Shown here: positions 1 to 7,440 of the stretch, one piece after another
How the letters are laid out: each line of letters starts with the position of its first letter
Position numbering within the stretch: the first letter of the stretch is position 1
Origin: Solibacillus silvestris_B
GTDB taxonomy: Bacteria > Bacillota > Bacilli > Bacillales_A > Planococcaceae
Reading direction: 5' to 3'
DNA: 64,000 nucleotides
Assembly (NCBI RefSeq): GCF_051967575.1
Contig: NZ_JBQCJW010000004.1
Location: forward strand, 131,051 to 195,050
Notes under the pieces: model-generated
Database searches by the model: none
What the model was told of the DNA's origin: nothing
Seen by the model: only the letters and a program-made list of their open reading frames with translations
Translations under genes and position numbers: made by a program

Positions 1-322
1 CTATCTTCTTTAACTCGTCATATGCCTGCTCTAGTGTTATCATTTGAGATGTAAGCTTACGGGAAACATTATTGACGAGGACAATTCGGTGTAGATCGGT
101 AATTCGTGTCGAAATCGATGTAATTCGTGTAGGCTGTGTTTTACCAAGAGAAAAAATGATCCCTGTTGGCGTAACATAGCTTTGTGCATCCATCATGTTT
201 TGAGAACGGGCCATTCGCAGCATCGTATCTTCCACCCGATACGTTTCCGCACCACTTTCTATCATGATGCGACCTGCAAGCAAACAGCATTCAATCGCCA
301 TTTCAGTACGTCCAGCATTCAT
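1..322 (-). CDS. Threonine/serine exporter, ThrE/YjjP-like N-terminal part (partial)
   Basis: This is the first 107 codons of a gene that runs off the left edge on the minus strand. The visible protein begins MNAGRTEMAIECCLLAGRIM and continues with ESGAETYRVEDTM, the pattern of the N-terminal cytoplasmic domain of ThrE/YjjP-type amino-acid exporters (DUF1212). Family members export threonine or serine through a C-terminal set of membrane helices, which would lie outside the window. The start is the ATG at 322, preceded by a strong AAGGAGGT ribosome site. It is divergent from the deacetylase gene, with about 175 bp between them. The family call rests on the N-terminal motif alone, so the substrate is not certain. 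Confidence 0.72.
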   Translation of the reverse strand, partial: MNAGRTEMAIECCLLAGRIMIESGAETYRVEDTMLRMARSQNMMDAQSYVTPTGIIFSLGKTQPTRITSISTRITDLHRIVLVNNVSRKLTSQMITLEQAYDELKKI

Positions 323-498
323 TTGATGGACCTCCTTCCACTTCTTAGCTCATATTACTTGAAGCAACATTAAAATAACAGTCTTTTTTCGGACAATTTA
401 TGCTAACATAACAATGTATTTGCTTAAAAAAATTTATTCGCTGATTATTCGCAGCATTGCCTATATCACTATATTTCAAGAAAGGAACCGAATACATC

Positions 499-1899
499 AT
501 GACAAATCCATACAGAAAACGGCGTGGTCCTTGGATTGACTTGCTCCTCATAAGCTCTATCGGTTTTTTAGGAGCCATTATTGTCTATTTAACAGTATTA
601 AGTGATAACCCTATTTTCCCTCCAAAAGAGGAAACAGCAGCAGAGGATAATTTTTCCACTATTAGTGAAGAACAATCAATTTTCCCTGGGGTAAAAATTG
701 TAACGGACATTTCGAATGACGAAAAAATGCCGTATGCAATCCAATACCCGCTTACGGAATACGAAAATTTCAATGAAGCTGTAACAACATATATTGAGGA
801 ATCGAAAGACTATTACATAAGCATGATGCGCCTTCAGCAAAACTTGAAAGAACTGACGGGCGAATTGAATATAAGCCTTGAAACATTTGAGCATGACCAT
901 TATTACTCATTCGTCTTAACGAATAAAACGATTTTAAATGCAGAGGAGCAACAAACGACGATTGAAACATTTTTAATCGACAATGAGACCGGCGAGTTAT
1001 TCGATATTCGCACACTGCTCAATGAAGATTTAAAAAGCTTGGAAACTTTCGCGACACATGTGCAATCTGAATTGCTAAAAAAAGGTGCATATAAAGATTA
1101 TATTTTAAAAGAGGAGCTCGCATACGCCACTCAGCCAAAATGGCGTTTATTCAAGCGTTTTGCTTTGAAAGAAGATTCGCTCATCATTTACTTCAATGAA
1201 GGGGAAGTGACAGAGCCGGAAGCAGGATTGCCGACAGTGGAAATGTCTTTATCCTTTATTAATCCGCTTTTGGCATCAGACTTCCAAATTGCGATGCAGG
1301 CAGGGGAAACGATTCTTCCTAAAAATGATAATGATCCTTCCAAAAAACGGATTGCGCTCACATTTGACGACGGCCCACACCCAGAAGTGACGAAACAAAT
1401 TTTAGCGCTCCTGAAAAAGTATAATGCTAAGGCAACCTTCTTCATGCTTGGAAGCCGAGTGCAATATTATCCTGGACTGGCGCGTGAAGTGCGTGAGGCA
1501 GGGCATGAAATCGGCAACCATACGTGGACACATCCGGTTTTAACGAAAATGTCAGCCGCAGCCATTCAAAAAGAGTACGAATCAACAGAGCAAGCCATCG
1601 TCAATGCGATCGGCGAAAACTCAACCGTATTCCGCCCGCCATATGGAGCAATCAATGATTCTGTCCGCAAGCTTATTCCTTGTAAAACGGTCAACTGGAC
1701 AATCGATACGCTCGACTGGAAACACCGTGATCCGGAAAAGCTTCTGCCAAAGTTAAAAGAAGGATTGCACAACAATGCGATTGTGCTGATGCATGATATT
1801 CATCAATCAACCGCAGATGGACTAGAGCCGGTGCTTGCCTACTTACAGGATGAAGGCTATGAGTTTTTAACGATTACCGACATTTTGGGCTATCATTAG
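499..1899 (+). CDS. pdaC: Peptidoglycan/polysaccharide deacetylase, PdaC-like
   Basis: Membrane-anchored NodB-fold deacetylase of 466 residues, practically the length of Bacillus subtilis PdaC (467), which removes acetyl groups from N-acetylmuramic acid in peptidoglycan. One N-terminal membrane segment (about residues 12-36) is followed by an extracellular DUF4163/DUF3298-like region (about 70-270) and the catalytic domain (about 280-466). Visible NodB motifs are LTFDDGPHPEVT (Asp pair), GNHTWTHP (metal histidines), FRPPYGAIN, WTIDTLDW and VLMHDIH. An upstream in-frame ATG at 457 exists, but the AGAAAGGA site lies just before 499, so the later start is chosen. A strong terminator follows. The enzyme probably affects lysozyme resistance; that is inference from the family. 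Confidence 0.88.
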   Translation: MTNPYRKRRGPWIDLLLISSIGFLGAIIVYLTVLSDNPIFPPKEETAAEDNFSTISEEQSIFPGVKIVTDISNDEKMPYAIQYPLTEYENFNEAVTTYIEESKDYYISMMRLQQNLKELTGELNISLETFEHDHYYSFVLTNKTILNAEEQQTTIETFLIDNETGELFDIRTLLNEDLKSLETFATHVQSELLKKGAYKDYILKEELAYATQPKWRLFKRFALKEDSLIIYFNEGEVTEPEAGLPTVEMSLSFINPLLASDFQIAMQAGETILPKNDNDPSKKRIALTFDDGPHPEVTKQILALLKKYNAKATFFMLGSRVQYYPGLAREVREAGHEIGNHTWTHPVLTKMSAAAIQKEYESTEQAIVNAIGENSTVFRPPYGAINDSVRKLIPCKTVNWTIDTLDWKHRDPEKLLPKLKEGLHNNAIVLMHDIHQSTADGLEPVLAYLQDEGYEFLTITDILGYH

Positions 1900-1908
1900 G
1901 AAAATATG

Positions 1909-1958
1909 CGAAAAGGCGGATTATTCCTTTGTTCGGAATGACGCCTTTTCGTTTTTTT
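1909..1958. terminator. Bidirectional rho-independent terminator
   Basis: A 10-bp stem (CGAAAAGGCG, 1909-1918, with CGCCTTTTCG, 1942-1951) is followed by a T run on the plus strand and sits between two convergent genes, pdaC and pxpA. Confidence 0.85.
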
Positions 1959-2724
1959 AATCAAATGTCCGAAATGCCTTTACTGCGACACCTTCTTTCT
2001 CCAATTCCGTTCGTGCCAGCTTTGCAAAGCGCACTGCATGCATTCCGTCTCCGTGCAAACAAATACTATGTGCCTGAAGCGCGACTTTCGTTTGCTGAAC
2101 GGAAGTGACCGTCCCCTCTTTCACCATTTCGATGATTTGCGCAATCGCTTGCGTCTCGTCAGTAATAAGCGCATTGCTTCTGTTGCGGGGTGTTAATATG
2201 CCATTTTGCTCATACGTTCGATCCGCAAATACTTCATGCACTGTCTTCAGTCCCAGCTCCTCGCCGGCCGCTGTTAACCTGCTCGATGCCAACCCGTATA
2301 AAATAAGCTGAGGGGATATATCGTATACAGCTTTCGCGATCGCTTTTGCAAGTACATCATCAGCTGCCGCCATATTATAAAGTGCGCCATGCGGCTTTAC
2401 ATGCTGCATTTGCACCCCTTTTGTCGTCAAAAATCCTTGGAGCGCGCCAATTTGGTAGACGACAATATCGTATGCTTCCTGCCCGGTAATATTCATTTCC
2501 CGGCGACCGAAGCCATTCAAGTCGGGAAGCCCCGGATGTGCGCCAATTTGCACATTATTCGCTATTGCAAGTTCCACCGTTTTTCGCATCACGGACGGAT
2601 CACCTGCGTGAAAACCGCAGGCGATATTTGCCGAAGTGACGTAACGCAATATTTCCTCCTGCTCCCCTAATTCATACCGCCCAAAGCTTTCTCCTAAATC
2701 ACAATTTATATCGACTGTCATCAT
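1957..2724 (-). CDS. pxpA: 5-oxoprolinase subunit A
   Basis: LamB/YcsF-family protein of 255 residues, the usual length for PxpA. It begins MMTVDINCDLGESFG, the family signature, and contains IACGFHAGDP, IGAHPGLPD, VKPHGALYN and SICLHGDG. PxpA with PxpB and PxpC forms the prokaryotic ATP-dependent 5-oxoprolinase, which opens 5-oxoproline (pyroglutamate, a spontaneous damage product of glutamine) to glutamate. A GGAGGG site precedes the tandem ATG. It is transcribed away from pxpBC, with 90 bp between the starts, whereas many genomes keep the three genes in one operon. The divergent gap could hold shared control, but no operator is obvious. Confidence 0.95.
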   Translation of the reverse strand: MMTVDINCDLGESFGRYELGEQEEILRYVTSANIACGFHAGDPSVMRKTVELAIANNVQIGAHPGLPDLNGFGRREMNITGQEAYDIVVYQIGALQGFLTTKGVQMQHVKPHGALYNMAAADDVLAKAIAKAVYDISPQLILYGLASSRLTAAGEELGLKTVHEVFADRTYEQNGILTPRNRSNALITDETQAIAQIIEMVKEGTVTSVQQTKVALQAHSICLHGDGMHAVRFAKLARTELEKEGVAVKAFRTFD

Positions 2725-2814
2725 AATTTTGCCCTCCGCATTTTGAATCTTCCAAATGTTATGCTATTATCATGCCATATAAAAAGCACGAATCCAATGA
2801 TGAGGTGAAAATCC

Positions 2815-3516
2815 ATGCCGATGCTTCAGTTTAAACAACTTAGCGACAATGCACTATTCGTTCAGTTCAGTACGACAATCAATGAACAAACACACCGCCA
2901 TATTCAGCAATCAATGAAAATATTAGAGCAGCAACCTTTCCCCGGTTTTATCGAACTTGTGCCAAGCTATACAAATTTTTGCGTCTACTATGACCCATTC
3001 ATCGTCCGCAAATCTTTTCAATTTGCCTCCACTACAACGATTGCCGAAAAGGTGCAGGAATATATAGAGAAATTACTCGATCAGCAAAGGGAATCTTTTC
3101 CGGAAGTCGGCCGCAAAATCGATATTCCTGTTTTATATGGCGGTGAATTTGGCCCCGACTTAAACTACGTTGCCAAAGTACATGGATTGACGCCGGATGA
3201 AGTGATTGAAATTCATATATCACAAAACTATCTCGTGCACATGCTCGGCTTTGCACCAGGGTTCCCGTTTTTAGGCGGAATGGACCAGCGCATCGCAACA
3301 CCCCGCCATACAACGCCAAGACCTGCGATTGCGGCGGGTTCGGTCGGCATTGCCGGCGAGCAGACAGGCATATACCCGCTTGCGACACCAGGGGGATGGC
3401 AAATTATCGGACGCACGATGACACCATTGTTCCTGCCCGGACAAAATCCCCCGACATTATTGCGGGCCGGCGATACGGTGCGATTTGTTGAAGTAAAGGA
3501 GAATGCTTTATGCTAA
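2815..3516 (+). CDS. pxpB: 5-oxoprolinase subunit B (KipI family)
   Basis: A 233-residue protein of the KipI/PxpB family, which pairs with PxpC to form the ATP-using half of 5-oxoprolinase. The C-terminal half has the family core: VHGLTPDEVIEIH, MLGFAPGFPFLGG, TPRHTTPRPAIAAGSVGIAG and YPLATPGGWQIIGRT. The start at 2815 has GAGGTG seven bases upstream; a second ATG two codons later is possible. The stop overlaps the pxpC start by 7 bp, so translation is coupled. In B. subtilis the homologue KipI was first described as an inhibitor of sporulation kinase KinA, so a regulatory side role cannot be excluded. Confidence 0.95.
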   Translation: MPMLQFKQLSDNALFVQFSTTINEQTHRHIQQSMKILEQQPFPGFIELVPSYTNFCVYYDPFIVRKSFQFASTTTIAEKVQEYIEKLLDQQRESFPEVGRKIDIPVLYGGEFGPDLNYVAKVHGLTPDEVIEIHISQNYLVHMLGFAPGFPFLGGMDQRIATPRHTTPRPAIAAGSVGIAGEQTGIYPLATPGGWQIIGRTMTPLFLPGQNPPTLLRAGDTVRFVEVKENALC

Positions 3517-4439
3517 AAGTAGTAAAACCTGGATTGTTTGCCACTATCCAGGATTCCGGACGTACCGGCTATCAGCAATATGGCGTCATTTCAAGCGGTG
3601 TAATGGATCAGATCGCTTTTCGGATCGGCAATGCATTACTGAAGCAGTCCAATAAAGCCGCAATCGAAATGACATTAATTGGAGGGATGTTTCAGTTTGC
3701 AAAGGCAACGGCGATCGTTTTGACAGGGGGTATGATGCAGGCGACAATTAATGATAAGCCTATTTCGATGTATAAAGTCATCCGCGTTAAAGCGGGCGAT
3801 TTATTGAACTGTGGGGCAATATTGAATGGCGCTAGAAGCTATTTATGCATTGCAGGCGGATTTTTGGTCGAACAGATTTTGGGCAGTCGAAGCACATATA
3901 CAAAGGCGCAATTTGGCGGGTTGGAAGGTCGGGCTCTTCAGGCACAAGATGAAATTCCCTATGAAGAATCGGCAGCAAACTATTCTGCCTTCAAAGTGAA
4001 AACAGATTACTTTTATAAAAATGCACCCATTCGTATATTACAAGGAACCGAATGGCAGCAATTCAGCATGCATATGCAAAAAAACTTTCTTGAACAAAGC
4101 TATACGATATCCCTCAAAGCGGATCGTATGGGCTTTCACCTGGAAGCACACACGCCTATTTACATAGAAAGCCAATTCCAATTACTTTCCGAAGCAGTCA
4201 CATTCGGCACGATTCAGCTACCGCCGAGCGGACAGCCGATCGTATTGATGGCGGATCGGCAAACAACAGGCGGCTATCCGAAAGCGGCACAAGTAATTAC
4301 AGCCGATTTGCACCGTTTAGCGCAGCTCACTCCAAAACAATCGCTCCAATTTGAACTTATATCAATCGAACAAGCGGAAGAAGCCTATTTGAACATTGAA
4401 CAGGAATTACGCTTACTTGAAGCGCTTCTGAAAAATTAA
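3510..4439 (+). CDS. pxpC: 5-oxoprolinase subunit C (KipA family, biotin-dependent carboxyltransferase-like)
   Basis: A 309-residue KipA/PxpC protein. Diagnostic stretches are VVKPGLFATIQDSGRTGYQ at the N-terminus, GVMDQIAFRIGNALL, ALEMT-like AAIEMTLIGG, SYLCIAGGF, DRMGFHLE and the C-terminal LMADRQTTGGYPK. The fold is shared with the urea-amidolyase carboxyltransferase region. It is translationally coupled to pxpB, since ATGCTAA serves as start and stop. Together with the divergent pxpA it completes the pyroglutamate salvage enzyme. A symmetric terminator follows directly. Length and motifs are normal and nothing is missing. Confidence 0.94.
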   Translation: MLKVVKPGLFATIQDSGRTGYQQYGVISSGVMDQIAFRIGNALLKQSNKAAIEMTLIGGMFQFAKATAIVLTGGMMQATINDKPISMYKVIRVKAGDLLNCGAILNGARSYLCIAGGFLVEQILGSRSTYTKAQFGGLEGRALQAQDEIPYEESAANYSAFKVKTDYFYKNAPIRILQGTEWQQFSMHMQKNFLEQSYTISLKADRMGFHLEAHTPIYIESQFQLLSEAVTFGTIQLPPSGQPIVLMADRQTTGGYPKAAQVITADLHRLAQLTPKQSLQFELISIEQAEEAYLNIEQELRLLEALLKN

Positions 4440-4440
4440 T

Positions 4441-4477
4441 ACCCCGTAAAAGTAGAAAAGCCTACTTTTGCGGGGTG
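4441..4477. terminator. Bidirectional terminator
   Basis: ACCCCGTAAAAGTAG (from 4441) pairs with CTACTTTTGCGGGGT, with a short AAAAGC loop. It lies between the convergent pxpC and ABC permease genes and suits both strands, although the T tracts are short. Confidence 0.8.
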
Positions 4478-4488
4478 AATTTTCCCTC

Positions 4489-5814
4489 TTATAATTCTTG
4501 TCTTAGTGCCTGCATCACTTCGATTTTCGTTGCTTTTCGCGCTGGTCGCAGCCCTGAAATCATCGCTACACCAATGCTGATAGTCGCTGCAATAACAACA
4601 AGCTGCCAAGGGATGGCCGAAAATTGGATGTTGCCGAAATTTTCTTCACCTGTTGCGGCTTCCAATACAATCGGCAATAACAGATTGGATGCGAAGCTCA
4701 CTAAATACGAAATCACAATTGCGATGACCGTCCCGATGACCCCGATAAATATGCTTTCCATTAAAAACAGTCGCTGGATCAATTTCGGACTCGCCCCAAT
4801 TGCCTTCAATACACCTATTTCACGCGTGCGCTCCGTTACCGCCATCGTCATTGTGTTGAATATTCCGATTGATGCAATAAGCACAGCGATTGTCCCAACG
4901 AAAACGAGCCCTGCCTTCAACACTAGGAAGAACACATTCAAGTCATCCAGCTGTTCGGTAACCGAATATTCACTATAGCCCTTCCCGCGCAGTTCCTCCA
5001 GAATCGGCTTCACATACTCCAAGCTTTTCGCATAAATATCAAAGCGCTCATAGAAAAGCTGAAAATCAGCTGTTTCACTATTATCCACTACTTGCTTATA
5101 AACATTTTCAAGAGCTTCACGTTGCTCGTCCATCATAAAAATATTGTTTTCAATCGCCCATTCATATGCAGGCTTTGGCATTACGCCGACAATCGTATAA
5201 GTCATGCGTTCTGAAAGCTTATCCGGATGCTCATTCGTGCTCAAAGCAAGCTCGATTTCCTTGCCGATCAGCGAACCTTTATAGCCTTCCTCTTTTCCGT
5301 CATAATACGTGCCTTCCGCTTCCGCCTCTTTTGATTTTTCCTCGATTAATTTGCGGTCCGCCTCGTTCAATAATGTTTGGCCGAAATGATAGCCGACAAC
5401 AATTTCGTTTTCGCTTTTTGGGTATGTGCCTTCCGATAACGGTTCCGCTATTGTCGCATAATCGGAAAAGTCCGTTAAACGCAGCGCAGTAAATGTATCT
5501 CGGTCCTCAAAAAAGCTTTGTACAGCGGCATCCATGCTTGTCGTTTTCAATACTGTCTGCACATTTTCAACCGCTTCAATCTCCGCTATTTCCTCTGCCG
5601 AAAACTGTGCATCGCCGCCGCGTACTTCAATTTTTGTGACGCTTTCGCTCGATAAGATTTCCTCTTCCATCGATGCCTGGAGCCCGAATCCAATCGATGC
5701 AAGCACGATTAAAAACGCACAGCCCATCGTTGCCGCAAGTACCGTCATAAATACACGCAGCTTATTTTTCTTAATATGCTGCATCACAAAATCCACCTGA
5801 TCCTTAAACAACAT
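4489..5814 (-). CDS. ABC transporter permease, MacB/FtsX type
   Basis: A permease of about 441 residues with the FtsX/MacB arrangement: one N-terminal helix (about 20-45), a large extracellular MacB-type periplasmic-core-like domain (about 50-300) and three C-terminal helices. AVTERTREIGVLKAIGAS is the coupling-helix signature of this family. Such proteins often act as mechanotransmitters or exporters of peptides, lipoproteins or antibiotics rather than as importers. An in-frame GTG at 5823 exists, but AAGG lies eight bases before the ATG at 5814. It overlaps the ATPase gene by 11 bp, so the two form an operon. Co-control with the response regulator near 29 kb is suggested by a shared upstream element. 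Confidence 0.88.
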   Translation of the reverse strand: MLFKDQVDFVMQHIKKNKLRVFMTVLAATMGCAFLIVLASIGFGLQASMEEEILSSESVTKIEVRGGDAQFSAEEIAEIEAVENVQTVLKTTSMDAAVQSFFEDRDTFTALRLTDFSDYATIAEPLSEGTYPKSENEIVVGYHFGQTLLNEADRKLIEEKSKEAEAEGTYYDGKEEGYKGSLIGKEIELALSTNEHPDKLSERMTYTIVGVMPKPAYEWAIENNIFMMDEQREALENVYKQVVDNSETADFQLFYERFDIYAKSLEYVKPILEELRGKGYSEYSVTEQLDDLNVFFLVLKAGLVFVGTIAVLIASIGIFNTMTMAVTERTREIGVLKAIGASPKLIQRLFLMESIFIGVIGTVIAIVISYLVSFASNLLLPIVLEAATGEENFGNIQFSAIPWQLVVIAATISIGVAMISGLRPARKATKIEVMQALRQEL

Positions 5815-6502
5815 GCTGTTCACCTTCTTTCACCAACTCGCCGTCATGCATGCGAAAACGCTTATTGGCAATCATTGCCACTTCCTCGTCATGCGTAATA
5901 ATAATGAATGTTAAATTCAGTTCACGGTTTAGTTGCTGGATAAGCATCAAAATATCCTGTTCTGTTTCCGAATCCAGGCTGCCTGTCGGTTCATCCGCCA
6001 ATAAAATGGGCGCATTCGTCACAAGTGCACGCGCAATGCTTACACGCTGCTGCTGCCCACCTGACAATTCATTCGGGAAATGATCCGCCACTTCGTTTAA
6101 ACCAACCTTTTTCATAATAATCTCCACACGTTTTCTGCGCTCCATCACATTCATTCCCTGAAGCTTCAGCGGCAATTCAATGTTTTCAAATGCAGTCAAG
6201 CTAGGCATCAACTGAAAGTTTTGAAAAATAAAGCCGAAGTTTTCCAGGCGAAACTTAGCGCTCTGGGCTTCATTAAATGCTGCAATCTCCTGGGCGTTCA
6301 CTAAAATTGAGCCATGCTCCGGCTTCATGAAACCAGCTATTGTTTGCAGCAGCGTGGATTTGCCCGACCCGCTTTTTCCGACGATGGCCACAATTTCGCC
6401 TTGCTTTACATCAAATGTAACATTTCGAAGTACCGGCACCCGTTTTTCCTTTCCTTTTTTGCCGATCAAAAATGTATGCTGCAGGTTATTCACTTTAATC
6501 AT
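5804..6502 (-). CDS. ABC transporter ATP-binding protein, LolD/MacB type
   Basis: A nucleotide-binding protein of about 232 residues carrying VGKSGSGKST (Walker A), a Q-loop in IFQNFQLMPSLTAFENI, the signature LSGGQQQRVSIARAL, ILLADEPTGSLD (Walker B and D-loop) and the switch histidine in FIIITHDEE. The class that pairs with FtsX-type permeases has this sequence. A GTG at 6511 is in frame but lies within the AAAAGGAG ribosome site; the ATG at 6502 is spaced eight bases from it and is the better start. First gene of the two-gene operon. The promoter region contains the 17-bp element at 6570-6586 discussed in the findings. Confidence 0.93.
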   Translation of the reverse strand: MIKVNNLQHTFLIGKKGKEKRVPVLRNVTFDVKQGEIVAIVGKSGSGKSTLLQTIAGFMKPEHGSILVNAQEIAAFNEAQSAKFRLENFGFIFQNFQLMPSLTAFENIELPLKLQGMNVMERRKRVEIIMKKVGLNEVADHFPNELSGGQQQRVSIARALVTNAPILLADEPTGSLDSETEQDILMLIQQLNRELNLTFIIITHDEEVAMIANKRFRMHDGELVKEGEQHVV

Positions 6503-6569
6503 ACCGCTCACTCCTTTTCCCTTGTATTCAGTGTAAAGGGCAAATCTTAATATTTAGAAAGGCTAAAAG

Positions 6570-6586
6570 TGAAGAATTTCTTAAGA
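6570..6586 (-). promoter_or_regulatory. Candidate response-regulator box upstream of ABC operon
   Basis: On the minus strand this reads TCTTAAGAAATTCTTCA, containing TTCTT half-sites 11 bp apart as in many OmpR-family operators. The same 17 bases with one mismatch lie upstream of the response regulator gene at 29769-29785. Function is inferred. Confidence 0.5.
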
Positions 6587-6633
6587 AATCTAAAATAAAA
6601 GCATAATTTTTAATTCAAGAACAAAAGTGCTAA

Positions 6634-6710
6634 AGCGCCCGTTCAACTCCGACAGACATTCGAGGACCCGACGCAAAAGTAAACGTTCCACCACTTTTGC
6701 AGCGGGCGCT
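6634..6710. repeat. Structured intergenic repeat, copy 1
   Basis: A 77-bp element bounded by the inverted ends AGCGCCCG and CGGGCGCT, with an internal hairpin GCAAAAGT/ACTTTTGC (6673-6680 and 6693-6700). The left part AGTGCTAAAGCGCCC (6626-6640) and the hairpin recur at 43154-43299. It looks like a small dispersed REP- or MITE-like element without a gene. Confidence 0.6.
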
Positions 6711-6954
6711 GAAGATCTGTCTTTTTAATTTTGGCTTTCATTTCAATTAACAATTTTTACGGGTACAACTACCAGTCTCGTTTCTTCAGTTAATATGTCT
6801 GTCTATTTTATTCGCCAGCTGAAAATCCCCGAGGCAATCTAAGCATATTTTCAGTGAAGCGGCTCCATGGCAAAAAAGAGACGGATTCCCGCAACTGGGA
6901 TGAAGAGGGATTCGCTATTAACGGGGGGCGGTCCGTTTAAATGCCTCTTTAAGA

Positions 6955-7142
6955 AATAGACGGAAAAATTCCCCTTATTTAAAAAATACAATAAAAAATG
7001 GTCTCAATAGACGGAGAAATTCCGCCTATTGACCTAAAAAACATGAAAATGGAGTATTTTTCTTTGGATAACCGGAAAAATTCCTCTTATTTACTCCAAA
7101 AAGAGCCACATTGCGCAAATAACCGGAAAATCTCCGGTTATT
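6955..7142. repeat. Array of four imperfect 25-bp palindromes
   Basis: Units start at about 6955, 7006, 7067 and 7118 and read roughly AATAgacCGGAAAATTCCgc-cTTATT, with AATA/TTATT and CGG/CCG arms. Starts are spaced about 51, 61 and 51 bp, five or six helical turns. A diverged fifth unit is near 7248, and a single copy lies at 42144-42167. The rest of the 6511-7440 gap shows no gene. Confidence 0.6.
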
Positions 7143-7385
7143 TTTCTTATTAATTTAATTAAGAGCCGGAATTTCTATCAGGGAGTGTAAATTTCGCCGA
7201 CTCCAATCCAAAAGAGAAGCCCTTATTAAAAATGATAGTGGATTTTAAATAACCGTGGATTTTCCGTGCCTTTCTTTTGCACGGTGGGGTCTAATGGTGC
7301 GAAAAGTTGGCGCGGTTTGCCTGGACGGGGACAACACTTTTTTATAAAGTTATCTACATTGCCAAAATCTATAGTTTCCTTAAAA

Positions 7386-7429
7386 AGCACGAAAAACCGC
7401 AAGCACAGCTCCCTCAGTGCTTGCGGTTT
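7386..7429 (-). terminator. Terminator of the beta-propeller gene
   Basis: AAACCGCAAGCAC (7394-7406) pairs with GTGCTTGCGGTTT (7417-7429), followed on the minus strand by a T run. It lies just past the stop of the gene at 7441. Confidence 0.88.
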
Positions 7430-7440
7430 AGCATCAACTA

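Noticed and set aside
3032..3388. A 118-codon minus-strand frame in pxpB
   Set aside because: Shadow of the GC-richer pxpB coding frame; no start signal.
4475..4978. A 167-codon plus-strand frame opposite the ABC permease
   Set aside because: Antisense of a helix-coding region with high Thr/Ile/Ser content and no ribosome site.
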